From positions 1 through 47,257 of the forward strand of contig JAAHGS010000043.1 in the NCBI GenBank assembly GCA_010692645.1: a stretch of 47,257 nt of DNA, given 5' to 3'. The notes beneath the pieces were generated by a model. The model did no database searches, was not told the DNA's origin, and saw nothing but the letters and a program-made list of their open reading frames with translations. This document shows positions 37,201 through 46,974 of the stretch, piece after piece (position 1 is the first letter of the stretch; each line of letters opens with the position of its first letter). The translations under genes were made by a program, and so were the position numbers. This DNA comes from Symploca sp. SIO2E9. Lineage in GTDB: Bacteria; Cyanobacteriota; Cyanobacteriia; Cyanobacteriales; Coleofasciculaceae.

Positions 37201-37410
37201 AACAATTTTTTGCTTTTGCTGTGTTGATCTGAGAGAACAAAGGTTTGAGACTTATTCAGCAAATCCTACTTAATTTTCATTGGCAACTATGCACTGAATG
37301 AAGACAACAACAAGTCTTGGAAAACAGAAGGCAAATTAACAATTAACTTGCCTTTACTACCTAAATTTAAACTGGTATTAGGGTGAATAAATTTTGCGTG
37401 AGATTTGAAT

Positions 37411-37525
37411 TCTCCGCATCTCCGCGTCTCCCCATCTCCGCGTCTCCGTGTCTCCGCGTCTCCGCGTCTCCGCATCTCCGCGTCTCCCCATCTCCGTGTC
37501 TCCGTGTCTCCCCATCTCCGCGTCT
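37411..37525. repeat. TCTCCGCG-type octamer minisatellite
   Basis: About fourteen tandem copies of an 8-bp unit (TCCGCGTC with variants TCCGCATC, TCCCCATC, TCCGTGTC) run directly up to the stop codon of the VioB-N-like gene. It is open in several frames on both strands, giving spurious repetitive proteins. It is a short tandemly repeated repetitive sequence as seen in other cyanobacteria. Confidence 0.85.
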
Positions 37526-39526
37526 TTATTTGCCCTTGTTGACACCTTGCCGAGCTGCTTTGAGATTCTTGTAAAACTGTGCCTTACTACCGATATCTTG
37601 GAGTTTTCCTCGCAAAGGCTTAGCAACAATTGTCCAACGCACTCCTATCTTCCTTGGAGGAGCAACTTTTCCAATGTCTGCTGAGGCATCGCCATAGGAT
37701 AAGGTATATTCTCCATCTGCCGATTGCTCGCGTAACCATTTCAGAATTGTCTCGAGTTTGGGAGCAGACAAGTCACGAGTTACAGGCATATAATTGGGGT
37801 CACTAGTATCTAGAGAAAAGGCTAATTCTAGAATTGCACGATTTTCCTTGACTGACTCATAATCGCCGAGTTCAACTAATCTTTTGCTCATAATTGGATA
37901 GAGATTGCTGTACTGTTGAAAAATCGGCTGAATGTGGTCAACCCATGTTGGTTGTTCGGGAACCTGATAGGTATCAAAAAGCAGGATAATAATACTGTCG
38001 AGGAAATGTTGCTGACTTGAGGGCTGCCCTGTAAGCTGATATTTAATTTCGTAGACTTGTCCGTCAATATAGACGCGGGGATTATTGGGATTAGTAGTTC
38101 CAATGTTCAACACCAGCTTACCCTGGGCATCTGTTTTTAAGTTTGAAGGCAAGGTTAATGCTGAGGCAGGGATATTCATTTCAGGGATAGGAGCTGTAGG
38201 CTCATTGTAGCCAGGGCCCATTCCTGAAACCTGTGCTGGTGGGGCGACAGAAACTTGTACTTCAGCATTGACTAATGGTTTGCCATAGATAGAAGCAAAC
38301 AGAGTTGTGGAAACAGTTTCTCCCGGTTCAACTCGATGTACAAAGTTCTCAGCACGGAGCAACCAACCATTATCACTTTCTCGCACCATTACCTCACCAT
38401 GAGTCTCATCAGTCATCTTAATTAGGGCAAGTGGTTGTTGGAGAACCGACGAATAGATATTGTCTGGTATTGCCGCAGAAAATATCCCAGCTGTTTGGTT
38501 TAGCCAATCTGGTTCTAAGTAGGGAATAGCACTTCCTAGAAGAAAGAAATCTGTGTCTTTGGTGAGTTGAGTTGATGTTACCTGCTCAGCAAGTACTGCT
38601 AACTGTAAAGTGCCAAGATCAATTAGCTTTACATCTTCATTGTCCTGATTTTCATTTTCAATGACGAATGGCAGAGCATTACCTAAATCTGTAAATACTA
38701 AACGCTGGGTTTCATCCACTTGGCAATCGAAAAAGCTAATATTGTTGATGGGATTGTCATTATCATCTAGCTCCGGAACCATGCGTCTTCCCAGAACAAA
38801 GGAATGGGGTTCATTTGGCTGATAAAGACCAATTGCTCCTACCAATCTGCCCATAGTAAATCGGTTTACTGTATGATCTCTTTTGTAGGCAAAAGTTGTT
38901 AACCGTATTGATAGCAACTGGTCTGTTGCTGGAGCTGCTGCAATTGCTGCCTTTAGTTCTTGGAGAAATCGAGAGGTAGATAAATCTTCAATTAATAGAT
39001 TGGTAAGTACTGATTGGAAAGCAGCAGAAGCAGTTTGATCTAAATCAGCGATGCCTCCTTGCTGACGACCAAACCAAATATCTCTGAAGGCTGTAGTCTC
39101 AAATTGACCGACAATTAAATCTTTGGCATTAATATCATTGAGGCGGATTGTCAGCCCCCAAATTTCAGAAGATGCCTGCCATTGGGGATCAACATCCACT
39201 AATTTGGCACCTACTCGGTTATTAGAACCACTAATAGCAAGACCAACTGCTGAATCGACAGAACTATCTGTTGTACTAGTCCCATCTTGATAGTGAACAG
39301 CTTGAACCTGACAGTTAATTAAGCGAAATGCCCCAGAGCCAACGGGATTCCAGTAACCGTTATATTGATATTGATATCCTGAGCCTTGAGGAGCTGGTTC
39401 TAAAAACTCTTGAAAACGAGGCTCAAAGGTGGCGTTATCGTAGAGTCGCACATCGTTGTTTACTGTTGAAACATCTGCTTGGAAGTCGCCGGAAAACACC
39501 AATCTGAGGTTATTTAAATAACTCAT
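37526..39526 (-). CDS. VioB/RebD N-terminal-domain-like protein
   Basis: 666 residues, cytoplasmic by sequence (no signal peptide). The start MSYLNNLRLVFSGDFQADVS lines up with the start of VioB (remembered as MSILDFPRIHFRGWARVNAP). Further matching landmarks are WNPVGSGAFRLINCQVQAVH, GAKLVDVDPQWQ and, near 541-600, YPIMSKRLVELGDY with DPNYMPVTRDLSAPK, which resembles the VioB YYMPSTRELSAPK motif just before its ferritin-like half. Here the protein ends soon after with a basic tail, and the ferritin-like part is encoded by the preceding gene. VioB and RebD are large iron/heme enzymes that dimerise imines of tryptophan-derived keto acids. The substrate here is unknown. Confidence 0.72.
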   Translation of the reverse strand: MSYLNNLRLVFSGDFQADVSTVNNDVRLYDNATFEPRFQEFLEPAPQGSGYQYQYNGYWNPVGSGAFRLINCQVQAVHYQDGTSTTDSSVDSAVGLAISGSNNRVGAKLVDVDPQWQASSEIWGLTIRLNDINAKDLIVGQFETTAFRDIWFGRQQGGIADLDQTASAAFQSVLTNLLIEDLSTSRFLQELKAAIAAAPATDQLLSIRLTTFAYKRDHTVNRFTMGRLVGAIGLYQPNEPHSFVLGRRMVPELDDNDNPINNISFFDCQVDETQRLVFTDLGNALPFVIENENQDNEDVKLIDLGTLQLAVLAEQVTSTQLTKDTDFFLLGSAIPYLEPDWLNQTAGIFSAAIPDNIYSSVLQQPLALIKMTDETHGEVMVRESDNGWLLRAENFVHRVEPGETVSTTLFASIYGKPLVNAEVQVSVAPPAQVSGMGPGYNEPTAPIPEMNIPASALTLPSNLKTDAQGKLVLNIGTTNPNNPRVYIDGQVYEIKYQLTGQPSSQQHFLDSIIILLFDTYQVPEQPTWVDHIQPIFQQYSNLYPIMSKRLVELGDYESVKENRAILELAFSLDTSDPNYMPVTRDLSAPKLETILKWLREQSADGEYTLSYGDASADIGKVAPPRKIGVRWTIVAKPLRGKLQDIGSKAQFYKNLKAARQGVNKGK

Positions 39527-39783
39527 CGCTAATCCTTTGGTAATCTAAAAACAACGAAAGTAAATTGGTAGGGGCAGGTTTAGCAAAAACCCTTACTGCT
39601 ATGTCAAAGTTTCATTTATAGCGTTTCTCGAATAACTGAGATAAACCTAGTTATGTTCCCTGCTTCCTGCTCCCTACTCCCTGCTCCCTAAAACCAAGAA
39701 GTTTGTATCTCACCAATTTGAGAAGTGCTATATTCAAAACTCACTCCTACCATCTACATTTATTAATGCTTACTTACTCGGCA

Positions 39784-41712
39784 TTAAGCATTAACTGAAG
39801 CATATTCAAATGAAGGAGCTACGTGTTTTGTGCTGCCAGAGGGAGCTTGAAAAGTAATTTCTACCATCTTCTGGGCTTGTAATTTCAATTCAAACATTAC
39901 CCCCATCGTAGTATTGAGATAATCTGGCTCACCATTGAAGGTTTTATGTAATCCGTTGAGGAGGTTAGTATAGGAATAGTTGAACTGGTCTACCAAGCGG
40001 CGTGCCATTGTACCTGGTGTGTACATTTCCGCTTTAGAGTTTTCTACCAAATCCCAGATGCCATCAGTTTCTAGAGGTATGGGAGCACCACTATAAGAAT
40101 AACCTTCTTCAGCTTCGGAATCTGGAACTAAGCGGTGACCGTAATAGATTTCAGCAAAGCTGTAATAGTGAGCGTAACCTCCTTCTGGATCTAAGGGGCT
40201 GTTGGTTGTACCTTCCCCTTGAGCAACTAATAGTTCTAATGCACTAACAGCATCATCCAAAGTTGCGATCGCAAATAGCTGATCTATTGGAAACCACTGC
40301 TCATTAACTACCTGTAAACTGGGATCACCAACAATAACCTCTGGACCTAATTCTTGTAGCTTCTCAATGATGGCTTGGTAGAACTGACCGATAGTAGCAA
40401 ATTCTGGTGCTTCTTGTGCAGTAAATGTCGCTTTAACTGGAAAATCAAGTGGATCTTCTGGCTCTTCAATTTTCATAAAACCATCAAACAGTACCTCTTT
40501 ACTAAGAGGAGCTAAACCAACGATCAAATCGCCGATATTCAATGGCAAAGGACCTGGGTAACTAGGAATAAATTCAGGCTGATTAATGACAGGATGACCG
40601 CCAATGGCATTGAGGACATTAGCTGCAATGGTTATATGCAGCATTTCTTCTCGTACAACATCAAGAATAATCTTGTATGCCTCTTGATTGTAGTCAAATT
40701 TGATTGAATATAAGGCCGTGAGATAGGGCGGAATGGTTGAGTGTTCTAACTCGATAGCTGACTGGAGAGCTGCGTGGAGTTCAACAGGTTCAGAAGCTTG
40801 GTAAACTCTTTCTAAGAATAATGAAGGCTCAGGTGGTAACATCTCGGCAACTTGACTCCAAATCTCTGAAGCCGGCTTTTCCATGCGGAAATTGGTATAG
40901 TTCTGACTTACAATGGGAGCGTTAGGCGGAGTTCCAGGATCTCCAGAAAAATAGAAGGACTGCGGATGGCGATAGGGTTCAGTAGTGTAATTAAAGCTGT
41001 CTGGAGTCGGTTTCTTATTAAAGGCATACCCAAACAGAATTTCTTGAGGACCGAAGCGTTGAGAATAGGCTTGCAAAGAGTTATTTAGATGAGTACTATC
41101 CGTTGGGTTATAGGGTAAATGCTTGATAAAATCGGTGCGTGGAGGATGGTTTTCAGGTGAGAATAAACAAATACTGGGATCCTCTGTCAAGTCTTGGTCA
41201 TCGTAATGCAGAAAATAAGCTTTGTTGCCTAGCGATACAAACGAACAGGTATATTTATTGTCCTGCGGAAAGATAGGCAAACACCGCTTTTCATAAAACT
41301 CCATCATCGCCCCCTCACCGTCTCTATCTTCAGGAATATAGGTGGAATCGTAGTATGTTCTACCCAATGAAACCTCATAATCATCAGGAGTCAAACTCTG
41401 CGGTGGCGAGTCGTAGGGAGGGGGAAATTTATCGTAATTTTCAAATACCCGATACATTATCCAGTCGCTAATCCACCACTTTCGATATTGTGGATCACTG
41501 GGATCGCTCCGAGAGCGTGAGGGCAAACAATCAACTTTTCGTTGGTCGCACAGATAATTATTATGTACGCCATTGGAGAAATATATGTGTGAGCTGATAT
41601 TCCCGGCAATAGCCTGATCAATGCCTAAAAAGACTATAGAAATCAACAGGCAAGCTAAAACAGAAAGTATCAATCGCTTTCCTATACGTAGGATCCAGTT
41701 TGATTTGTTCAT
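39784..41712 (-). CDS. Secreted ferritin-like (VioB C-terminal type) protein
   Basis: 642 residues. A signal peptide covers 1-37 (RLILSVLACLLISIVFLGID, likely cut after AIA). Residues 38-300 are an unrecognised domain with several cysteines. Residues ~305-615 are a ferritin-like domain of the iminophenylpyruvate dimer synthase type (PF12902), as in VioB/RebD. Helix motifs are AIELEHS (Glu321, Glu323, His324) and REEMLHI (Glu355, Glu356, His359), then NVLNAIGGHP, and later HYYSFAEIYYGH (His515, Glu521, His526), giving a likely di-iron or metal site. It is exported, unlike bacterial VioB. It lies 160 bp after eboE and 257 bp before the VioB-N-like gene, all on the minus strand. Confidence 0.75.
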   Translation of the reverse strand: MNKSNWILRIGKRLILSVLACLLISIVFLGIDQAIAGNISSHIYFSNGVHNNYLCDQRKVDCLPSRSRSDPSDPQYRKWWISDWIMYRVFENYDKFPPPYDSPPQSLTPDDYEVSLGRTYYDSTYIPEDRDGEGAMMEFYEKRCLPIFPQDNKYTCSFVSLGNKAYFLHYDDQDLTEDPSICLFSPENHPPRTDFIKHLPYNPTDSTHLNNSLQAYSQRFGPQEILFGYAFNKKPTPDSFNYTTEPYRHPQSFYFSGDPGTPPNAPIVSQNYTNFRMEKPASEIWSQVAEMLPPEPSLFLERVYQASEPVELHAALQSAIELEHSTIPPYLTALYSIKFDYNQEAYKIILDVVREEMLHITIAANVLNAIGGHPVINQPEFIPSYPGPLPLNIGDLIVGLAPLSKEVLFDGFMKIEEPEDPLDFPVKATFTAQEAPEFATIGQFYQAIIEKLQELGPEVIVGDPSLQVVNEQWFPIDQLFAIATLDDAVSALELLVAQGEGTTNSPLDPEGGYAHYYSFAEIYYGHRLVPDSEAEEGYSYSGAPIPLETDGIWDLVENSKAEMYTPGTMARRLVDQFNYSYTNLLNGLHKTFNGEPDYLNTTMGVMFELKLQAQKMVEITFQAPSGSTKHVAPSFEYASVNA

Positions 41713-41872
41713 ACAACCTCTGTGCTAATTTACTAAGTACATAATGAGCAAGATTCGAGGCAAAAATTATGACATCAAGGACTTACGAAGCGGATATTAA
41801 TGAGCATAAATTACAAAGAGTGAAAAATATCAAAACTTGCAGTTTTTTTGATTGTCCATAGGAATTTGACGT

Positions 41873-43090
41873 TTATGTGATTACTCCTAATACCCACTCA
41901 TATTCCCGTTCAATAGAAGCCAAAATATCTATTTTAATCTGAGGTGGTAATACCTCCCAGGTATAAGTTTCAATTTCCAGATGTTGGCAAGCATGGTTTT
42001 CTTGTAGCAACTTAAGAACAGTGACAATATCTGCTTGGGTAGACTGTAAAATCTGATAATCTCGGATAAATATAGGAACGTGAAAGTGAGTACGCCACTC
42101 CTGAGCCTGAGTTTTTTCTAGGTATGGTAGTGCACTCACCAAGTCAGGATATTGATGTAAGCTGCCATCAGCATGACGCTCAATTACTTGGTGTAAATAG
42201 GTAGATTCGGCAAAAGGACGCAATCTATCCTCTACCATGCCTCGCCCTTGGGTTTCCTCTGGCAATTTCACCTGCAAGGCTGCACTGAGCTGAATTTTGC
42301 CAATCCCAATCCCAGCAGCTTGTAGTTGAGAAAAAACTGTCGCTGGCTCTTCATACTCTACGGAAAAATGACAGGTATCGTAACAAACTTGTATATGTTC
42401 TCGTAACAGAGATGCTGCTGATGCTGAGGAAATTTCCAAATTTTCGGCTAAACTAGCTCCTCCTTTAGGGAATAACCATTCTTGGAAAAAATCAATAACT
42501 TCAGCAGCATTTTCTATCAATCCATCTGGTTCTGGCTCTAAATCTAGATGTAGCAGTTTCCCTGTTTGTTCTCTAATACGTGCCATCTCAGCTGCTACTG
42601 TCGCTAGGTTAAAGCTGCACTGGCTCATTACGGATTCCCTAGCTTTCTCATTTGTCCACCAAGGTTTATAGGACAAAGGTACAGTGGAAATACCGCCATC
42701 CATACCTGCTGGTAATAGGGCTGCCAAAATTTTTGCTAACCGCAAAGTGTATTCTACCCGCTCCGATTTTGACCAATCTGGGGCATAAACTTGGTCTTTT
42801 ACTACTTGGCGGTGAAATCCCCCGTAGGGAAAACCATTTAGGGTAAATACATACAAGTCTTGCTGATGGAGCCAATCTTGGAACTGAGACAAGTTGTCTC
42901 CTGCTAACAACTCTTTTGATGCTCCATTTGCCAACCTTAATCCAATTCCAAAAGCTGCTTGAGGGGATAGTTTTGCCTTGAGAGCTGGTAGATACTTTTT
43001 CAGGTTTTCAAAAACTTCACTCCAACTTTCGCCTGGATGAATATTACTGCAATAGGTTAAATGGAAGTTACTGTTTGTACCAATTTTCAT
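41873..43090 (-). CDS. eboE: EboE-like metabolite traffic protein (TIM barrel)
   Basis: 405 residues from the ATG at 43090, which overlaps the TGA of the LodB-like frame as ATGA (43087-43090); an upstream in-frame start at 43111 is less family-like. It is a xylose-isomerase-like TIM barrel, starting MKIGTNSNFHLTYCSNIHPG, with metal-ligand-like segments LHLDLEPEPDG, VCYDTCHFSVEYE and ETYTWEVLP. This is the conserved EboE of ebo clusters, in the transport of scytonemin precursors or related metabolites. Enzyme activity is not established. It appears intact. Confidence 0.86.
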   Translation of the reverse strand: MKIGTNSNFHLTYCSNIHPGESWSEVFENLKKYLPALKAKLSPQAAFGIGLRLANGASKELLAGDNLSQFQDWLHQQDLYVFTLNGFPYGGFHRQVVKDQVYAPDWSKSERVEYTLRLAKILAALLPAGMDGGISTVPLSYKPWWTNEKARESVMSQCSFNLATVAAEMARIREQTGKLLHLDLEPEPDGLIENAAEVIDFFQEWLFPKGGASLAENLEISSASAASLLREHIQVCYDTCHFSVEYEEPATVFSQLQAAGIGIGKIQLSAALQVKLPEETQGRGMVEDRLRPFAESTYLHQVIERHADGSLHQYPDLVSALPYLEKTQAQEWRTHFHVPIFIRDYQILQSTQADIVTVLKLLQENHACQHLEIETYTWEVLPPQIKIDILASIEREYEWVLGVIT

Positions 43091-44184
43091 GCGCAATGTC
43101 TCCGTTTCCAAAAAAGGTTATTAGACCAACGTTTTTCTAATTGGTATTGGTTGCTTAACATTTCCAGGTAGAGTTTATAGTTTTTTTCATGAATGAAGCT
43201 ATAAGCAGGAAGTGCTTCTCGTTTTCCTAGCAAATGATCGGCAATCGCATTACCAGCGTAAAAACCTCCTCCTAGGGCAGAAGCAATCCCGTAAGATGAA
43301 ATTGGGTCATAGGCGAAAGCGGCATCACCTACAGCTAACCAGTTTTCACCAAAAACCTGCCGTAAATGGGAACTAGAAGCAGTTTGGATCGTAATTTTAT
43401 TATTTAACTCTGAAATTAGATAATCTTTTACTAAAGCACCAATTAAGTGGGTTTGGCTGAATAATTCTTGGTAAAAATCAAGATTGAGCATAGCCTTATC
43501 CAGCAAATCGGCATCAGTCATAAAAACCGTCATTAAACGATTACCAGGTATAACTGCGGCATACCACCAACCGTTTTCAACTGCTTCGATATAGGTATAG
43601 TTAGCAATGGTGTGATTGAGCTGTAGCTTAAACGGACATGCTAGAGCAATTAAGCGGTCATATTGCTCTCGTTTAATGCCCAAACACCGGGCTAGTTTAG
43701 CTATTCTACCTGTAGCATCCACCAGAAAACGCGCCCCCCAGGTTTGCTGTTTACCATTACAATTAACCGTGAGCTGCCAATTTTTATTGTTATCCTGTTT
43801 AACCCTTAATAATTTACAACCCAGCAACCACTCTACTGCTTGATATTTACTCACTTGATAGAGTTGTTTTTCAAAATTAAGGCGGTTTAAATGCCACCCA
43901 TTACCATAAGTTTGAAAGATAAATAGTTTTTACTCAATGGCATTTCCTCCCCAGATATATTGATTTCCATAGCAAGACAAATGATCTGCTTCTTGTAGGC
44001 ATTGCTCTAACCCAAATATCTTTAAAAGGGGCAAGACATTAGGGGGAATAGTTTCACCCACTTTAGTTGTAATTTGAGCCGAAGCTTCTAGAATTAAACT
44101 TTCAATCCCCCGTCTAGCAAGTGTTAAAGCTGTGGCAGCTCCAGCTATACCGCCACCGATAATAATAACCTGTCGGCTATCCAT
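43087..44184 (-). pseudogene. lodB: LodB-like FAD-dependent oxidoreductase, interrupted by an in-frame stop
   Basis: The start MDSRQVIIIGGGIAGAATAL (ATG at 44184) has a GxGxxG FAD motif of the halogenase/LodB-type flavoproteins. Reading runs to a TAA at 43930-43932 after GGNAIE, then continues in the same frame without any shift as KLFIFQTYGNGWHLNRLNFE, and on to GDAAFAYDPISSYGIASALG (the second FAD motif). The stop is at 43087. Without the TAA it would be about 365 residues, the normal size. LodB-type flavoproteins are needed to form the cysteine tryptophylquinone cofactor of LodA. It begins 7 bp after the LodA-like stop and is coupled to eboE by ATGA. A single base change or a sequencing error explains the stop. 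Confidence 0.75.
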
Positions 44185-44191
44185 GAACTGT

Positions 44192-45295
44192 CTATCGCTC
44201 GTCACGTTTAAACAATGGACGTTTTTGCTTAGGTCTTTCTTCTGGAACTGTTCGAGCAACTGAGTCAACCATTTCTTGAGCTTTTGGTATCACTTGTTCC
44301 TCAGGATTTTCAGCCCGCAATACTTGTTCAAAGCTTGGATCAGGCTGTTCAAAATCTGCACGCTCTGATTCTATCCATAGGGTGCTGGGTAAATACTTAT
44401 TCTCGTCACTGACAGTTACTGGATCTTGAGCGACAATACCTAATTGATACCATTTCTTGACCATATTGTTGATTCTTGACTGGTATTGACTCCCCAAATC
44501 CCGCAGCCAATCTTGGCGGTAATCAAAGTGTTTTAAACGTTGAGCAATATTCAAATTTGGGTCAGTGAGACGTTCAAAACTATCTTTACTCAAGACTTGA
44601 TTAGGTACCCTGGCTGCCCAAAATGAAGGCAATGGCAGATAAGTTGAAGGATCATATCCTGACAGACAACTAGCTTCATCAGTTTGCCAGGGAACACCAA
44701 GCCAGCGCGTCAGACTTCCTGGTCCGCTGCCATCCAAAGGACCATCATCTCCCACAGCAATTTTGGGTTCTAACCAGTATCCGAAATCATCCTGGGGCTG
44801 TTCCCCTTCAGGCAATACCTTTAACCGGAACTTTTCCTTCCACATGATCTTATTGCGCAAAGGCCAGGTGAGTTCAATCCCTGGGTGAAATGGTCCTCCT
44901 AAACATTCTTCTAAGGGAGCGATGGTTAGGGCTTCTGCTTGCTCTGGCGGAGATAGCTTATCGAAAGACTTACAAACATCAACGCGCTCTGCAGTAAAGT
45001 TACCCTCTGCCCATTTTTTCAACCATTGATACTGTGTTTTGGTAACGGCAAGGTCAACTTGAGGTAAGCTATTGTATTCGCCAAACCCATCTCCATAAAA
45101 AGGAGGAATTTTTGCTGGTTCATATGTGTCGCTCTCAGGATTTCTAAACCATTCAAATAATCTAATCCGGGCGGCTTTAGCATCCTCAGAAGGATCCGAT
45201 AGTTGTGTTACCAATTCGGGTTCAGTCAAGTCGCTGGGTGAGTTTTTACCAAATAAGAATAAAAAGCCAGAGTTTACCCATTGGGTTTGACTCAA
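44192..45295 (-). pseudogene. lodA: LodA/GoxA-like CTQ amino acid oxidase, 5' truncated
   Basis: About 367 residues corresponding to roughly the C-terminal half of LodA-type quinoproteins (normally ~700 residues). Recognisable parts are PPFYGDGFGEY, LTRWLGVPWQTDEASC, SFWAARVPNQVLS and YRQDW. Asp206 lies four residues before Cys210, the same spacing as the cofactor-forming Asp512/Cys516 of LodA; the partner Trp could be Trp226 or Trp263. LodA-like enzymes oxidise amino acids (lysine, glycine) to aldehydes, NH3 and H2O2. The N-terminal half is gone: the recognisable region begins near QWVNSGF, directly where the eboD frame loses its own family sequence. The first codons overlap the eboD tail, and the TTG start is only the first possible one. 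Confidence 0.7.
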
Positions 45296-46394
45296 GCGTA
45301 ATCATTAATTCTCCACCTAAATGCTCTCGAAACTCAGCAAGCCCCCTAAAAATAGAGCGGGGATGATCTGGTTGCTCTAATTGCTCTGCTAGTTCTGGAA
45401 CGTATAATAAAAATCCTAATCCCTTGAGTGTTTCGATCACTTGCTGCCATTCTGAATGAGCAAGCAGCCCTGCTAGATAAGAATAAGTAGTATCTAAAGC
45501 TATACCAATTGCCACTGCTTCTCCATGTCGTAAGCTATAGTCAGTCAACTGCTCCAATTTGTGGGCTGCCCAGTGACCAAAATCTAGGGGACGTGACGAA
45601 CCCATTTCAAAGGGATCACCATTATGAGCAATGTGTTCCATATGTAACTGGGCACAGCGGTAAATTAGCTGTTGCATCGCATCCAGGCTGCGATTAGCGA
45701 TCGCCTTGGCATTTGTTGCTATAAAATTGAAGAAATCGGGGTCTTTAATCAGAGCTACCTTCACTGCCTCTGCAGTCCCTGCTCGCCAATCCCGCTCTTC
45801 TAGGGTTGTCAGGAAGTCAAAGTCATTTAATACGGCGTAGGGAGGGGCAAAGGTGCCCAGAAAGTTCTTTTTGCCAAAGGCATTAATCCCATTTTTGACC
45901 CCCACACCGGAATCATTTTGCGCCAATACTGTTGTCGGCACCCTTATTAGTCGAATTCCTCGGTGAGCCGTTGCTGCGGCATATCCTGCCAGATCCAGCA
46001 CAGCACCACCCCCAATCGCCAATACATAGGAATGTCGGCATAAACCCACTGCATTAATTACCTTGTGAATTGAGTCTACTAAAGCTAGGTCGTTCTTAGC
46101 TACTTCTCCACCAGGCACAACCAACGGCTCAACCTTAAGGGTAAGTAGATCTTGGTATTTCTGGACATAGGCAGCTAATTGCTCTAGCAAACCATCCCAA
46201 TGCTGCAGCAATCCTGCATCCACTACTGCTACCATTTGCTTCGAGCCTTTCTCCCCAATCGCTTGCGCTAATAAAGGATTGTTCAACTCGAATAAACCGC
46301 TGGTAAAGTGAACATTATATGTAAAAGTAACAGGGACAGCTTGCTGCAACGGTTGCAGTTTAAATGGGGTCTTTTGTTTGATGCTAATTACCAT
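45246..46394 (-). CDS. eboD: EboD-like 3-dehydroquinate synthase family protein, altered C-terminus
   Basis: 382 residues. It has the dehydroquinate synthase fold: NAD-binding GGGAVLDLAGYAAATAHRG, substrate/metal segment RVPTTVLAQNDSGVGVKNGIN, AGTAEAVKVALI, and zinc ligands RPLDFGHWAAHKLE and HGEAVAIGI. This is the sugar-phosphate-cyclase-like EboD of ebo clusters, not the shikimate enzyme. Family sequence runs to HLGGELMITL; the last ~15 residues (ESNPMGKLWLFILIW) are out-of-frame reading of the adjoining lodA-like sequence, so the native end was lost in a deletion. All visible catalytic parts remain. It starts 10 bp after the eboC stop. Confidence 0.83.
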   Translation of the reverse strand: MVISIKQKTPFKLQPLQQAVPVTFTYNVHFTSGLFELNNPLLAQAIGEKGSKQMVAVVDAGLLQHWDGLLEQLAAYVQKYQDLLTLKVEPLVVPGGEVAKNDLALVDSIHKVINAVGLCRHSYVLAIGGGAVLDLAGYAAATAHRGIRLIRVPTTVLAQNDSGVGVKNGINAFGKKNFLGTFAPPYAVLNDFDFLTTLEERDWRAGTAEAVKVALIKDPDFFNFIATNAKAIANRSLDAMQQLIYRCAQLHMEHIAHNGDPFEMGSSRPLDFGHWAAHKLEQLTDYSLRHGEAVAIGIALDTTYSYLAGLLAHSEWQQVIETLKGLGFLLYVPELAEQLEQPDHPRSIFRGLAEFREHLGGELMITLESNPMGKLWLFILIW

Positions 46395-46404
46395 AGTCTA
46401 CAGA

Positions 46405-46974
46405 TCAAGTTACAGCGAACAGTGGAGCCAATGCCGTGGAAATTGGCAGTAAACTTAGGACTAGCAATCCATAAGGCCAACCGGCAAAACCAGAAGCAAG
46501 AGTCGCATCTAAGACAATAAGTGATAATACACCAGCCTTAACTGCACCTCTGATTAAATCCGGACTTGGTTGGCGGGCAGCTTTGACAAAAGGAGGCAAT
46601 ACCCGCCCAGCCAAGAAAGCAGCGAAGGGTAAAGCGGCAAGTACTTGATAATCTCTTAACAGCCCCAGTACTAAAATTGCGCTGAGTACTGCCCCGATTA
46701 ATAGCACGGCTGCGATTCCTGTACTGCTTTTGCCTCCATGTACTTCACCTTGACTGATAGCAGTGATCGCAGCAATGTAGACGATGGGAATTATAGCTAA
46801 AAACCACCACTGTTCTACCATTACTGGCAGGGCACTTACCCCCAGCAAGAGATTACCACCGCGACAAATACCCATGTTGAGCGGACCGAGCCAAGGGTGA
46901 TGTTTGGCAACCCCATCATAGAGCAAAGCAGCTAAGGCAATGATCGTAGCCAGGGCAAGACTTAACAGTGTGGG
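46405..46974 (-). pseudogene. eboC: EboC-like UbiA-family prenyltransferase, 5' truncated
   Basis: The open frame runs from 46974 (after a TGA) to the stop at 46405, about 189 residues; no ATG is near, the first plausible alternatives being TTG at 46926 and others. It is the second half of an integral membrane UbiA-type protein: GPLNMGICRGGNLLLG, and about six hydrophobic segments. The first ~100 residues with the first Asp-rich motif are missing. Immediately before it are the first codons of eboB, so a deletion joined the two genes. EboC homologs resemble the prenyltransferases acting on quinones; in ebo clusters the substrate is unknown. Confidence 0.72.

Noticed and set aside
37411-37525. 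CRISPR array
   Set aside because: Units are 8 bp with no spacers; it is a minisatellite.
37383-37684. Repetitive Ser/Pro/Arg-rich and Arg/Gly/Asp-rich reading frames across the octamer array
   Set aside because: They exist only because an 8-bp repeat without stop codons is open in several frames; compositions are nonsensical and one overlaps the VioB-N-like gene.
45246-46394. Shikimate-pathway aroB
   Set aside because: Context and sequence (position between EboC-like and ebo genes) fit the EboD branch of the dehydroquinate synthase family instead.
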